A stretch of 64,000 nucleotides of DNA from Mucilaginibacter ginkgonis (GTDB taxonomy: Bacteria > Bacteroidota > Bacteroidia > Sphingobacteriales > Sphingobacteriaceae), in NCBI RefSeq assembly GCF_009754905.2, contig NZ_CP066775.1, positions 1,240,001 to 1,304,000 of the forward strand, given 5' to 3'. A model generated the notes under the pieces. That model was not told the DNA's origin. It saw only the letters and a program-made list of their open reading frames with translations, and did not search any database. Both the position numbers and the translations under genes were made by a program. Positions 17,532-24,757 of this stretch are shown piece by piece; position 1 is the stretch's first letter, and every line of letters starts with the position of its first letter.

Positions 17532-18320
17532 TTACACGTAGATTTCACCTTTTAAATAAGTAATGGCGTTTCCGCTCATCAAAACCCGATCGCCTTTAAG
17601 CTCGCACCATAACTCTCCTTTACGTGCAGAGAGCTGATAGGCGTGGAGTTCAGTTTTGTTTAATTGATCTGCCCAGTAAGGAATAAGATTACAGTGAGCC
17701 GAGCCGGTAACAGGATCTTCGGCCACACCGGCGGCAGGGGCAAAAAACCGTGAAACAAAATCTACATCATTCCCCGGCGCGGTAATGATCACGCCAATAG
17801 CATCGATCTTTGCCAACGCAGAGAAATCAGGCCTAATTTCGACGATATCTTCTTCAGTATCGTAAACCAAAAAGTAATCGCGCGATTTTAGGACAGCGTT
17901 TGGCGCTTTAACATTAAGGGCTGCTAACAACCCGTCAGGCATGTCTGCCGCGATTGGCGGGCGCGAAGGAAAGTCGAGGGTGTATTTATTACCATCTTTA
18001 TAAACTTTCAATACACCTGCTTTTTGAGTTTCAAAGCTGATCTCATTTTTTGCATAGCCCAATTGTGTATAAAGAATGTGCGCAGTTGCAAGGGTTGCAT
18101 GCCCGCAAAGGTCTATTTCCAGTTCGGGGGTAAACCATCGCAGGTGAAAACCATTTTCAGTCTGTATAAAGAATGCGGTTTCTGCCAAGTTGTTTTCTAA
18201 GGCGATCTTCTGCATTATTTCGTCCGGCAACCATTCTGTAAGCGGACAGACTGCAGCAGGGTTGCCACCAAAAAGTTTATCAGTAAACGCGTCGGCCTGG
18301 TAGATGGGAATAGTTTTCAT
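17532..18320 (-). CDS. PhzF family isomerase/epimerase-like protein
   Basis: 262 residues with the duplicated diaminopimelate-epimerase-like fold of PhzF. It starts IPIYQADAFTDKLFGGNPAAVCPL; the catalytic glutamate is in NLAETAF (Glu47), and LCGHATLATAHIL and the C-terminal PVTGSAHC segment are both present. Family members isomerise a phenazine precursor, but most homologues outside phenazine clusters have unknown substrates. No phenazine genes are nearby, so a housekeeping or detoxifying isomerase is more likely. It lies 23 bases beyond the endonuclease V start, separate from the nfi unit. Confidence 0.9.
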   Translation of the reverse strand: MKTIPIYQADAFTDKLFGGNPAAVCPLTEWLPDEIMQKIALENNLAETAFFIQTENGFHLRWFTPELEIDLCGHATLATAHILYTQLGYAKNEISFETQKAGVLKVYKDGNKYTLDFPSRPPIAADMPDGLLAALNVKAPNAVLKSRDYFLVYDTEEDIVEIRPDFSALAKIDAIGVIITAPGNDVDFVSRFFAPAAGVAEDPVTGSAHCNLIPYWADQLNKTELHAYQLSARKGELWCELKGDRVLMSGNAITYLKGEIYV

Positions 18321-18343
18321 CCGGCCAAAATACTAACTGTTTT

Positions 18344-19048
18344 TTAGAATAAAAGTTGCTGGGCATTGCTGCCGATATCTTTTATACGGAATTCATTAAC
18401 CAGGTTATGAGCCTGCCGGATTGGTTCGGGTATGCGGTAACCGCGTATGCAATTTTTGATTACTTCAACGCTTTGCTCTATATCGATATGATGTCCCGGC
18501 GAAATGTAAATGGGATTACAGTTCTTTTTACTTCGCAAAGCGATACTAACAACTTCGCCTTTATCGGTCATTTCGCTTTGAGCAAAAGCTTCATTAGCAG
18601 GTTCTATAAACCGTCCCGCCAAGCGGCTCTTAGCGCTACCAATAGTAGGAACATCCGTTAACCATCCAAAGTGTGTGGCAATACCCATACGGCGTTCATG
18701 CGCAATACCTTGGCCGTCGAGTACCATCAGATCGGGTTTTGTTTCTATCTGTTCCCAAACTTTTAATAATGCCGGCAGTTCGCGAAAAGCCAATAAGCCC
18801 GAAATGCATGGAAATTTAGTCTCTGCTTTTGCAGTGTAATTGCCAATTACGGTTAGTTCAGGATACTTAAATAAAACTATCCCGGCGTAAACAGTTTCTT
18901 CGCCTTTATTAAAAGAGATATCTGCGCTACCTATGATTTTTACTTCTTTATATAGAGGGCGAATTTGGATATGCTTGCGCAATTCTTGCTGTAACGCTAC
19001 TGTTTGGGCAGGAGAGAGGCTGTCGTAATTAAGAGAATTTAATTTCAA
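18344..19048 (-). CDS. nfi: Endonuclease V (deoxyinosine 3'-endonuclease)
   Basis: 234 residues. The start codon is TTG at 19048, directly after the TAA of the upstream gene (TAATTG), with AGAGGAG eleven bases before; no later Met gives a complete fold. Endonuclease V features are the N-terminal GSADISF (Asp43, metal ligand), the central VLDGQGIAHERRMGIATHFG with acidic and histidine ligands, and GHHIDIEQS near the C-terminus. It nicks DNA one nucleotide 3' of hypoxanthine to start alternative excision repair. It forms a unit with the nucleotidyltransferase gene, which seems unrelated in function. Confidence 0.93.
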   Translation of the reverse strand: MKLNSLNYDSLSPAQTVALQQELRKHIQIRPLYKEVKIIGSADISFNKGEETVYAGIVLFKYPELTVIGNYTAKAETKFPCISGLLAFRELPALLKVWEQIETKPDLMVLDGQGIAHERRMGIATHFGWLTDVPTIGSAKSRLAGRFIEPANEAFAQSEMTDKGEVVSIALRSKKNCNPIYISPGHHIDIEQSVEVIKNCIRGYRIPEPIRQAHNLVNEFRIKDIGSNAQQLLF

Positions 19049-19525
19049 TTATTCTCCTCTTAATTTTTTAATTCGCTCAAGATTTATCACATCAAGTTGA
19101 TCTTTAGGTCTGTTAACAGCTTTTTTATTAGCGAGAAGTTGATTGATATGCAGAAAAGGAACCTTAATATTATCTATATCTGCTATAGAAGCTAATTCTA
19201 AACATTCGTTAAAGGTGTAACCTTCAAGTCCTTTCATTTCGACTATGATATCTAATACTAACCCGTTGTTTAAATTAAATTCCGTCCATCCTGGAACAAA
19301 TTGCATGGTTTCTACCATTGGGTAATCACCCATATCGCAATCAAAAAACGCCTGTCTTAAATTTTTACGGTTTGGAATGTTGTCTTCAATCCAAATATCC
19401 AAATCACCTGTAAATCTTGGATAACCATGCAAGTTTGTGGCATAACCACCTATCATGATATACCTAACATTATTATCTTGCAGGCTTTTCCAAAACCGTA
19501 AAATTTCTTCGTCGAAGATATCCAC
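19049..19525 (-). CDS. Nucleotidyltransferase-like protein (MNT/AbiEii type)
   Basis: 158 residues. The N-terminal part has GGYATNLHGYPRFTGDLDIWIED, the GG/GS...DxD pattern of DNA polymerase beta-like nucleotidyltransferases, with the metal pair in DLDIW. A later acidic residue in VLDIIVEMKG can serve as the third ligand. The C-terminus (RPKDQLDVINLERI) resembles members used as toxins or antitoxins in AbiE- and MNT/HEPN-type systems. It follows a 53-residue gene with a five-base gap, and its stop touches the nfi TTG. It could modify RNA or protein; the partner arrangement supports a toxin-antitoxin-like pair without proving it. Confidence 0.8.
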   Translation of the reverse strand: MDIFDEEILRFWKSLQDNNVRYIMIGGYATNLHGYPRFTGDLDIWIEDNIPNRKNLRQAFFDCDMGDYPMVETMQFVPGWTEFNLNNGLVLDIIVEMKGLEGYTFNECLELASIADIDNIKVPFLHINQLLANKKAVNRPKDQLDVINLERIKKLRGE

Positions 19526-19530
19526 GTTTT

Positions 19531-19692
19531 TTACTTGGCAATAAAAGGCTTATGAGTAATTATAGCCTTTTCCATTGTTTTTTGGATCTTGTAAAGTTTT
19601 GTAGCAAAAAGAAAGCGTTCTGTATAAGTACGTTTTAACGCTTCTTTTAACAAATTTATTTCAGCGTCTTCAAATTGCTTTTGAGTTGCCAT
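19531..19692 (-). CDS. 53-residue small protein upstream of the nucleotidyltransferase
   Basis: Reverse-strand ATG at 19692 to TAA at 19531-19533, encoding MATQKQFEDAEINLLKEA... and ending KAIITHKPFIAK. It is predicted to be largely helical and charged. Only five bases separate it from the nucleotidyltransferase, so they are very likely cotranscribed. I do not recognise the family. A small partner in this position could be an antitoxin, a specificity subunit or a regulator. The left end of the IS3 element lies about 52 bases before its start, so its native promoter may have been displaced. Confidence 0.65.
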   Translation of the reverse strand: MATQKQFEDAEINLLKEALKRTYTERFLFATKLYKIQKTMEKAIITHKPFIAK

Positions 19693-19787
19693 TGGGAATG
19701 TTAATAATCAAAATTACTTATTTAAATTCTTAAATCAACTGAGTAGTCCTGAAATAGGTTGACTATTTTTTTGATATACAAACATTA

Positions 19788-19828
19788 AAAAAAGCTCAAA
19801 CATCCACCAAAGATGTTTGAGCTTTTTT
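19788..19828 (-). terminator. Terminator formed by the last codons of the transposase gene
   Basis: AAAAAAGCTCAAACATC (19788-19804) is exactly complementary to GATGTTTGAGCTTTTTT (19812-19828), a 17-base stem with loop CACCAAA. The transposase stop codon lies inside it. It carries T tracts on both strands, so it can end transcription from either side and limit readthrough from the IS into the downstream genes. Confidence 0.85.
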
Positions 19829-20635
19829 ATTGTAAGATTTCAATTTGATCTTGTTTTGTTGATGCATTTGAGCAGGGGTTAGCATATTACAACTCAGGTG
19901 TGGCCGGTTATTATTGTAGATGTGTACGCTTTGAGCCGCCAGCTTGAAAGCCTGGCTGATGTTGTTCAATTGATCTGAAAACCCAAATTCATCTTTAAGG
20001 ATGCCATTTACACGCTCAGCTATCGCATTCTCATATGGGTTGCCGTTCTCTGTCATGCTGATGCTGATATTGTTGCTTTTTAAATGGTCAGTGTAAAGTT
20101 TGCTGCAATATTGCAACCCCCGGTCTGAATGGTGAATGAGTGCCTGACTATGGTATTGCCTGTTCGCTATCGCCATTTGTAGCGCCTTTAATGTAGATGA
20201 TGCTTCCATGTTCCCGCATAGTTCATAACCCATGATCTGCTTAGAATAAGCATCAGTGATCAGGTGCAGGTAGCCATGGCCATCTTCACTGGTATCAATA
20301 TAAGTAATATCAGCTACCCATACCTGCTCAGGTCGGGTAAGTGCTGTTCCTTTGACCAGGTTAGGGTACTTATGCATCCAGTGTTTTGAATTGGTAGTGA
20401 CCGTATAACGTCTTCTTTTGCCGACCAGCAGTCCCTCTGTCCTGAGCAACTTAAACAGCTTGTCCCTGCCGATGCTTAGTTCACCTTTTAGCAGGTAGTG
20501 CAGCTTTCTGGTTCCCAGCCGCGGCATTTGCCGTCGCAGCCCAAGAACCAAGGCCTTTGCCTGCTTCTGCCTGTTCTCTGTCGAATAGTACTGGGTTTGT
20601 GCTTTATAATAAGATTGTTTATTATAGCCAAACAA
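19796..20635 (-). CDS. IS3-family transposase OrfB (DDE integrase domain)
   Basis: 279 residues from a TTG, but the frame stays open further upstream into OrfA (…RTYPRKVSTFCELFGYNK…), so it is more likely made as an OrfAB fusion. The N-terminal HTH_21-like part has LRRQMPRLGTRKLHYLL. The rve core shows the catalytic triad: D in VWVADITYID, D in IHHSDRGLQYCS and E in ENAIAERVNGILKDEF. The C-terminal YNNNRPHLSCNMLTP is typical of IS3. All three catalytic residues are intact. Confidence 0.92.
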   Translation of the reverse strand: MFGYNKQSYYKAQTQYYSTENRQKQAKALVLGLRRQMPRLGTRKLHYLLKGELSIGRDKLFKLLRTEGLLVGKRRRYTVTTNSKHWMHKYPNLVKGTALTRPEQVWVADITYIDTSEDGHGYLHLITDAYSKQIMGYELCGNMEASSTLKALQMAIANRQYHSQALIHHSDRGLQYCSKLYTDHLKSNNISISMTENGNPYENAIAERVNGILKDEFGFSDQLNNISQAFKLAAQSVHIYNNNRPHLSCNMLTPAQMHQQNKIKLKSYNKKAQTSLVDV

Positions 20636-20649
20636 CTCACAGAACGTAC

Positions 20650-21048
20650 TTACTTTTCTTGGGTAGGTCCTGGCAAGCTCTTTGATCGTTTGGCTGCGTC
20701 TTTTTTTAAGATGCTGATCCCTTCTTCCTGTTCGGCGATCTCGATCAGCTTCTGATAAGCGATCAGCTTCAGTTTAGTGTCAGCCAACTCTTTCTCCAGG
20801 TCTTTTATGCGTTGCTTTTGCGGGTCTTTCATTGGGCGGCCTAATGCTCCTGCTTTGGGGTAGTGCAATTTACCATACTTGCGGCACCATTCCAATAATC
20901 TCGAATTACCCTTTATTCCATACTTGGCCTGCAATTGGTCCTTGTTCAGCAGCCCGCGTTCATACTCGGCGACGACAGATCGCCTGAATGCCTCGCTATA
21001 CTTTAAATGCGAGGCTTCTCCTTTTACTTTAATTACCTTGTAACTCAT
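20650..21048 (-). CDS. IS3-family transposase OrfA (helix-turn-helix)
   Basis: 132 residues. The N-terminal HTH region (YSEAFRRSVVAEYERGLLNKDQLQAKYGI, in outline) is followed by a leucine-zipper helix (RIKDLEKELADTKLKLIAYQKLIEIAE). Near its end the codons TTA AAA AAA GAC provide an A AAA AAA slippery site; a -1 shift there enters the OrfB frame without meeting a stop. This supports programmed frameshifting to make the OrfAB transposase. Confidence 0.9.
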   Translation of the reverse strand: MSYKVIKVKGEASHLKYSEAFRRSVVAEYERGLLNKDQLQAKYGIKGNSRLLEWCRKYGKLHYPKAGALGRPMKDPQKQRIKDLEKELADTKLKLIAYQKLIEIAEQEEGISILKKDAAKRSKSLPGPTQEK

Positions 21049-21094
21049 CTTGTTGACGTTTTATTAGTCAACTTTTTTCAGGACGAGACAAACA

Positions 21095-21122
21095 AACAAA
21101 AAGCCCCGATGAAATCGGGGCT
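21095..21122 (-). terminator. Intrinsic terminator of the primary sigma factor gene
   Basis: AGCCCCGAT (21102-21110) pairs with ATCGGGGCT (21114-21122) around GAA. On the minus strand it is followed by TTTTT. It lies 22 bases after the rpoD stop, and the IS3 right end lies about 15 bases beyond it. Confidence 0.9.
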
Positions 21123-21143
21123 CTCAAATGCTTTAAGAAAGGA

Positions 21144-22004
21144 TTAACCTAAATATGACTTAAGAATTTTGCTTCTTGAGGTATGCCTTAAACGCTGTAA
21201 TGCTTTGTCTTTGATCTGGCGAACACGCTCACGTGTTAAATTGAATTTTTCGCCAATCTCTTCCAATGACAATGGGTGATTGCTTCCCAAGCCAAAGAAC
21301 AACACGATGATCTCACGCTCGCGCTCTGTTAACGTAGATAGTGAACGTTTGATCTCTTCTGACAATGATTCATTGATAAGGATAGAGTCTGTGTTTGGCT
21401 CCTGGTTCTCTAATACATCCAGCAAAGTGTTTTCTTCGCCTTGTACAAACGGCGCATCCATAGAAACATGGCGACCCGAGTTGCTTAACGTATCAGAAAT
21501 TTTGTCGACAGTAGTTTCTAAGATGTCAGCTAATTCTTCGGGAGATGGCTCGCGCTCATACTCTTGCTCCAGTTTTGAAAATGCCTTGCTGATCTTGCTT
21601 AAAGAACCTACCTGGTTTAATGGTAAACGCACAATACGTGATTGTTCTGCAATAGCTTGTAAAATTGACTGGCGAATCCACCATACGGCATACGAGATAA
21701 ACTTAAAACCTTTGGTTTCGTCAAAACGCTTAGCTGCCTTTATCAAACCCAAGTTACCTTCATTGATCAAATCGCCCAATGTGAGTCCTTGATTTTGATA
21801 TTGTTTAGCAACAGAAACCACAAAACGGAGGTTGGTTTTTGTTAACCGCTCTAAGGCAGCCTGATCGCCCTCGCGTATCTTTTGTGCTAATATTACTTCT
21901 TCTTCGGCAGTGATTAGGTCAACCTTACCAATTTCGTGAAGATATTTGTCGAGCGACTGGCTCTCACGGTTGGTAATTGATTGCGTTATTTTGAGTTGTC
22001 TCAT
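21144..22004 (-). CDS. rpoD: Primary RNA polymerase sigma factor (RpoD/SigA family)
   Basis: 286 residues, the short form typical of Bacteroidota primary sigma factors without a long region 1.1. Region 1.2 is at the N-terminus ([22 protein letters not shown]), region 2 includes [32 protein letters not shown] and the -10 recognition helix [19 protein letters not shown], and region 4 has the [32 protein letters not shown]. It directs RNA polymerase to housekeeping promoters with the TTG / TAnnTTTG pattern seen upstream of many genes here. Its own promoter box lies about 45 bases upstream. Confidence 0.95.
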   Translation of the reverse strand: MRQLKITQSITNRESQSLDKYLHEIGKVDLITAEEEVILAQKIREGDQAALERLTKTNLRFVVSVAKQYQNQGLTLGDLINEGNLGLIKAAKRFDETKGFKFISYAVWWIRQSILQAIAEQSRIVRLPLNQVGSLSKISKAFSKLEQEYEREPSPEELADILETTVDKISDTLSNSGRHVSMDAPFVQGEENTLLDVLENQEPNTDSILINESLSEEIKRSLSTLTEREREIIVLFFGLGSNHPLSLEEIGEKFNLTRERVRQIKDKALQRLRHTSRSKILKSYLG

Positions 22005-22047
22005 CTAATTTTATTACCTCTATTCTAATATTTTAGCTTAGAACGTG

Positions 22048-22055
22048 CAAAGGTA
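22048..22055 (-). promoter_or_regulatory. -7 promoter element of rpoD
   Basis: The minus strand reads TACCTTTG, an exact TAnnTTTG match, leaving a 5' leader of about 38 bases before the rpoD ATG. Confidence 0.5.
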
Positions 22056-22121
22056 CAAAAAGTTACCTAAAAATTGAAACAGCAGTGTCAGATTTATATG
22101 CTCTTGGCTTATAAAACAACC

Positions 22122-22961
22122 TTATAACTCGGATAATTTAAATGTGTTTTTAACCCTTATGCCTTTTTCTGTTTGCTGCACCGTACAGCATTCGTTAACA
22201 GCATCGTGCTCTAAGAACATCACGTATTCTTTTTCCGCAGCTTCGTTAAAAAATGAATGCCTTTCTGCCATGGTTGTCAGCGGAAACATATCATAAGACA
22301 TTACATAGGGGATAGGCAAGTGCCCAACAGAAGGCAACAGATCTGCCATGTACAAAATCTGTTGGCCTTTATAATTAATAAGCGGCAACATCATAGATTC
22401 TGTATGGCCCGATACAAAGCGTACATCAAAACCATCTAAAAAATTAGTTTGCTCAGAAACATTAATAAATTTTAGTTGTCCGCTTTGTTGTATCGGTAAA
22501 ATGTTTTCTGAAAGAAATGATGCTTTTTCGCGCTCATTTGGTTTTGTAGCCCAGTCCCAATGCTTAGCATTGCTCCAATATGTGGCATTTTTAAAAGCAA
22601 GGATAAGATTTTCATTGTTGCGTTTTACAGCACCTCCAACATGGTCAAAGTGCAGATGGGTTAAAAACACATCCGTAATGTCATCAGCAGTGAAGCCTTT
22701 AGAGTTTAACGATCTTTCAAGAGTAACATCACCATGAAGGTAGTAGTGACTAAAAAATTTTTCGCTTTGCTTGTCACCTATACCAGTATCGATCAGTATC
22801 AGCCTTTTACCATCTTCAACCAGCAAACAGCGCATTGCCCAGGTACACATATTATTTTCATCGGCCGGATTAGTTTTTTGCCAAATGGATTTGGGTACAA
22901 CGCCAAACATAGCGCCTCCATCTAATTTAAAGAATCCGGTGTCGATGGTGTGTAGCGTCAT
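22122..22961 (-). CDS. MBL-fold metallo-hydrolase
   Basis: 279 residues with the metallo-beta-lactamase fold. The metal-binding motif is VFLTHLHFDHVGGA (HxHxDH), followed by a histidine in VSGHTESMM, an aspartate in LYMADLLPS and a final histidine in FLEHDAVN. The overall pattern resembles the AhlLac/AiiA-like and 'quorum-quenching lactonase-related' group, but substrate specificity cannot be claimed from these motifs. No signal peptide. It is downstream of lpd on the same strand but separated from it by a terminator. Confidence 0.88.
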   Translation of the reverse strand: MTLHTIDTGFFKLDGGAMFGVVPKSIWQKTNPADENNMCTWAMRCLLVEDGKRLILIDTGIGDKQSEKFFSHYYLHGDVTLERSLNSKGFTADDITDVFLTHLHFDHVGGAVKRNNENLILAFKNATYWSNAKHWDWATKPNEREKASFLSENILPIQQSGQLKFINVSEQTNFLDGFDVRFVSGHTESMMLPLINYKGQQILYMADLLPSVGHLPIPYVMSYDMFPLTTMAERHSFFNEAAEKEYVMFLEHDAVNECCTVQQTEKGIRVKNTFKLSEL

Positions 22962-23054
22962 GTCCGAAAGTCGGTTAAGTCAGAAAGCCCGAAAGTATCG
23001 ATTTATGCATAACAAAAAAAGTCCGAAAGTTTACTACTTCCGGACTTTCTGACT
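22962..23054. repeat. AGTCCGAAAGT-type repeats and lpd terminator
   Basis: The decamer GTCCGAAAGT occurs at 22962-22971 and 23021-23030 with a variant CCCGAAAGT at 22989-22997, and AGTCAGAAAG-type sequence lies on both strands. Part of it (23020-23046) forms a stem AGTCCGAAAGT / ACTTCCGGACT with one mismatch. On the minus strand this stem is followed by seven T, so it also serves as the lpd terminator. Confidence 0.75.
23013..23046 (-). terminator. Intrinsic terminator of lpd
   Basis: On the minus strand AGTCCGGAAGT and ACTTTCGGACT pair (one mismatch) around AGTAA, followed by TTTTTTT. It lies about 22 bases after the lpd stop. Confidence 0.85.
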
Positions 23055-23067
23055 AAATGTTTTTAGC

Positions 23068-24459
23068 TTATAGGTGTATTACTTCACCGTATGCATCAGC
23101 GGCAGCTTCCATAACGGCTTCGCTCATAGTAGGGTGTGGGTGAACGGTTTTAATAATGTCGTGACCGGTGCACTCCAGTTTACGGGCAGCTACTACTTCG
23201 GCGATCATTTCGGTTACATTGTAGCCCATCATGTGCGCGCCAAGGAATTCGCCGTACTTCGCATCAAAGATCACCTTTACAAAACCATCTTTAGCACCTG
23301 CGGCGCTTGCTTTGCCCGATGCGGAGAAAGGAAATTTACCAACTTTGATCTCATAGCCTGCTTCTTTAGCTGCCTTTTCTGTGTAACCCACAGAGGCAAC
23401 TTCGGGTGAGCAATAGGTACATCCCGGGATATTATTATAGTTAATTGGCTCTACGTGTAAACCTGCAATTTTTTCCACACAGGTAATACCTTCTGCAGAA
23501 GCGACGTGTGCCAAAGCCTGGCCTTTAACAATGTCGCCGATAGCGTAAACGCCCTCAATATTAGTCTTGTAGTAATCGTCTACTAATACTTTTCCTTTGT
23601 CGGTTTTAACGCCCACTTCTTCAAGGCCAATGCCTTCAAGATTGGTGCTGATACCAATTGCAGACAATACAACTTCGGCTTCTATCACCACGTTACCTTT
23701 ATCTGTCTTGATATTAACTTTACACAAGTCGCCGGTACTGTCAACAGACTCAACTGTTGAACTGGTCATTATTTCGATGCCTTGTTTCTTTAAGCTACGT
23801 GCAAGACCTTTTGAAACATCTTCGTCTTCTAATGGAACGATATTATCCAGAAATTCAACGACAGTAACTTTTGTACCGATGGAGTTATAAAAATAGGCAA
23901 ACTCGATACCGATAGCCCCTGAGCCAACAACCACCATAGACTTTGGTTGCTGCGGTAAATTCATCGCCTGGCGGTAGCCAATAACTTTTTTACCGTCTTG
24001 TTTAAGGCTTGGCAATTCTCGTGAACGGCCGCCGGTAGCTAAAATAATGTGCTTTGCCTGGTGTTCTGCAATTGTGCCGTCTGCAGCTTTTACTTCGACT
24101 TTACCAGCACCTTTAAGTTTACCAAAACCCATGATCACGTCGATCTTGTTTTTCTTCATCAAAAACTGCACGCCCTTGCTCATACCATCAGCAACGTTAC
24201 GGCTGCGTTTTATAACTGCGCCGAAATCTACCTTGCCCTGGCCTTCTATAGTGATACCGTAATCTGCAGAGTGGTTGATATATTCAAAAACCTGGGCACT
24301 TTTTAACAATGCCTTAGTAGGGATACAACCCCAGTTTAAGCAAATGCCACCAAGAGATTCCTTTTCGACAATGGCGGTTTTTAAACCCAATTGGGAAGCG
24401 CGAATGGCAGCTACGTAACCGCCCGGGCCGGACCCTATAACAATCAGATCGTAATTCAT
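23068..24459 (-). CDS. lpdA: Dihydrolipoyl dehydrogenase
   Basis: 463 residues from the ATG at 24459. An upstream in-frame extension to 24552 covers the promoter and is rejected. FAD-binding DLIVIGSGPGGYVAAI begins at residue 4; the redox disulfide is in GGICLNWGCIPTKAL. NAD-binding VVVGSGAIGIEFAYFY, the FAD motif VYAIGDIVKG and the catalytic His-Glu in HPHPTMSEAV at the C-terminus are intact. It reoxidises lipoamide for the 2-oxoacid dehydrogenase complexes and glycine cleavage system. The other subunits are not adjacent. Confidence 0.96.
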   Translation of the reverse strand: MNYDLIVIGSGPGGYVAAIRASQLGLKTAIVEKESLGGICLNWGCIPTKALLKSAQVFEYINHSADYGITIEGQGKVDFGAVIKRSRNVADGMSKGVQFLMKKNKIDVIMGFGKLKGAGKVEVKAADGTIAEHQAKHIILATGGRSRELPSLKQDGKKVIGYRQAMNLPQQPKSMVVVGSGAIGIEFAYFYNSIGTKVTVVEFLDNIVPLEDEDVSKGLARSLKKQGIEIMTSSTVESVDSTGDLCKVNIKTDKGNVVIEAEVVLSAIGISTNLEGIGLEEVGVKTDKGKVLVDDYYKTNIEGVYAIGDIVKGQALAHVASAEGITCVEKIAGLHVEPINYNNIPGCTYCSPEVASVGYTEKAAKEAGYEIKVGKFPFSASGKASAAGAKDGFVKVIFDAKYGEFLGAHMMGYNVTEMIAEVVAARKLECTGHDIIKTVHPHPTMSEAVMEAAADAYGEVIHL

Positions 24460-24488
24460 GTAGTTTGTATGGTTAAACTTTTGTGGTG

Positions 24489-24496
24489 CAAAAATA
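24489..24496 (-). promoter_or_regulatory. -7 promoter element of lpd
   Basis: The minus strand reads TATTTTTG, an exact TAnnTTTG match, about 30 bases before the lpd ATG at 24459. Its position supports the shorter start. Confidence 0.5.
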
Positions 24497-24705
24497 TGCA
24501 AAAATGCAAGGATTGCGAAACCTGCTTGTGAGGCCTGTGTCACAACTTCCATAGCTTACGACACATGACCAAAACTGTAACTAGTTTGACACCGCAACGT
24601 GGCATTTTTAGTTACTCACAAAGTTAAATGCCTCACCACTACGCTTTTCGCTTATTTGGTTATGCCTGTTAATAAAATTTAATCAGTGTTAACATTTGCT
24701 TAACA

Positions 24706-24733
24706 TTGGTTATGAAGACTTTACTTACTTTTG
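24706..24733 (+). promoter_or_regulatory. Promoter of the TonB-dependent receptor gene
   Basis: TTG at 24706-24708 and TACTTTTG at 24726-24733 (TAnnTTTG) are separated by 17 bases. Transcription would begin near 24739, about 19 bases before the ATG. The rest of the 298-base gap back to lpd (from 24460) holds the lpd promoter and nothing else I recognise. Confidence 0.5.
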
Positions 24734-24757
24734 CGGCAAATTAAATAACGAAAATCC

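Larger units (their letters stand above)
19744..21086 (-). mobile_element. IS3-family insertion sequence, apparently complete
   Basis: Imperfect terminal inverted repeats are visible: GTCCTGAAATAGGTTGACTA (19746-19765) at the left and, on the other strand, GTCCTGAAAAAAGTTGACTA (complement of 21065-21084) at the right, 18 of 20 identical. Between them are OrfA and OrfB in overlapping phases, as in IS3 elements. The exact outer ends and target duplication are unclear; GAG occurs on both sides. The element sits between the rpoD terminator and the small-protein/nucleotidyltransferase/nfi unit. I see no other copy in the window. Confidence 0.88.

Noticed and set aside
24460..24552. N-terminal extension of dihydrolipoyl dehydrogenase
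   Set aside because: It runs through the TATTTTTG promoter box and has no counterpart in the family; MNYDLIVIG at 24459 is the normal start.
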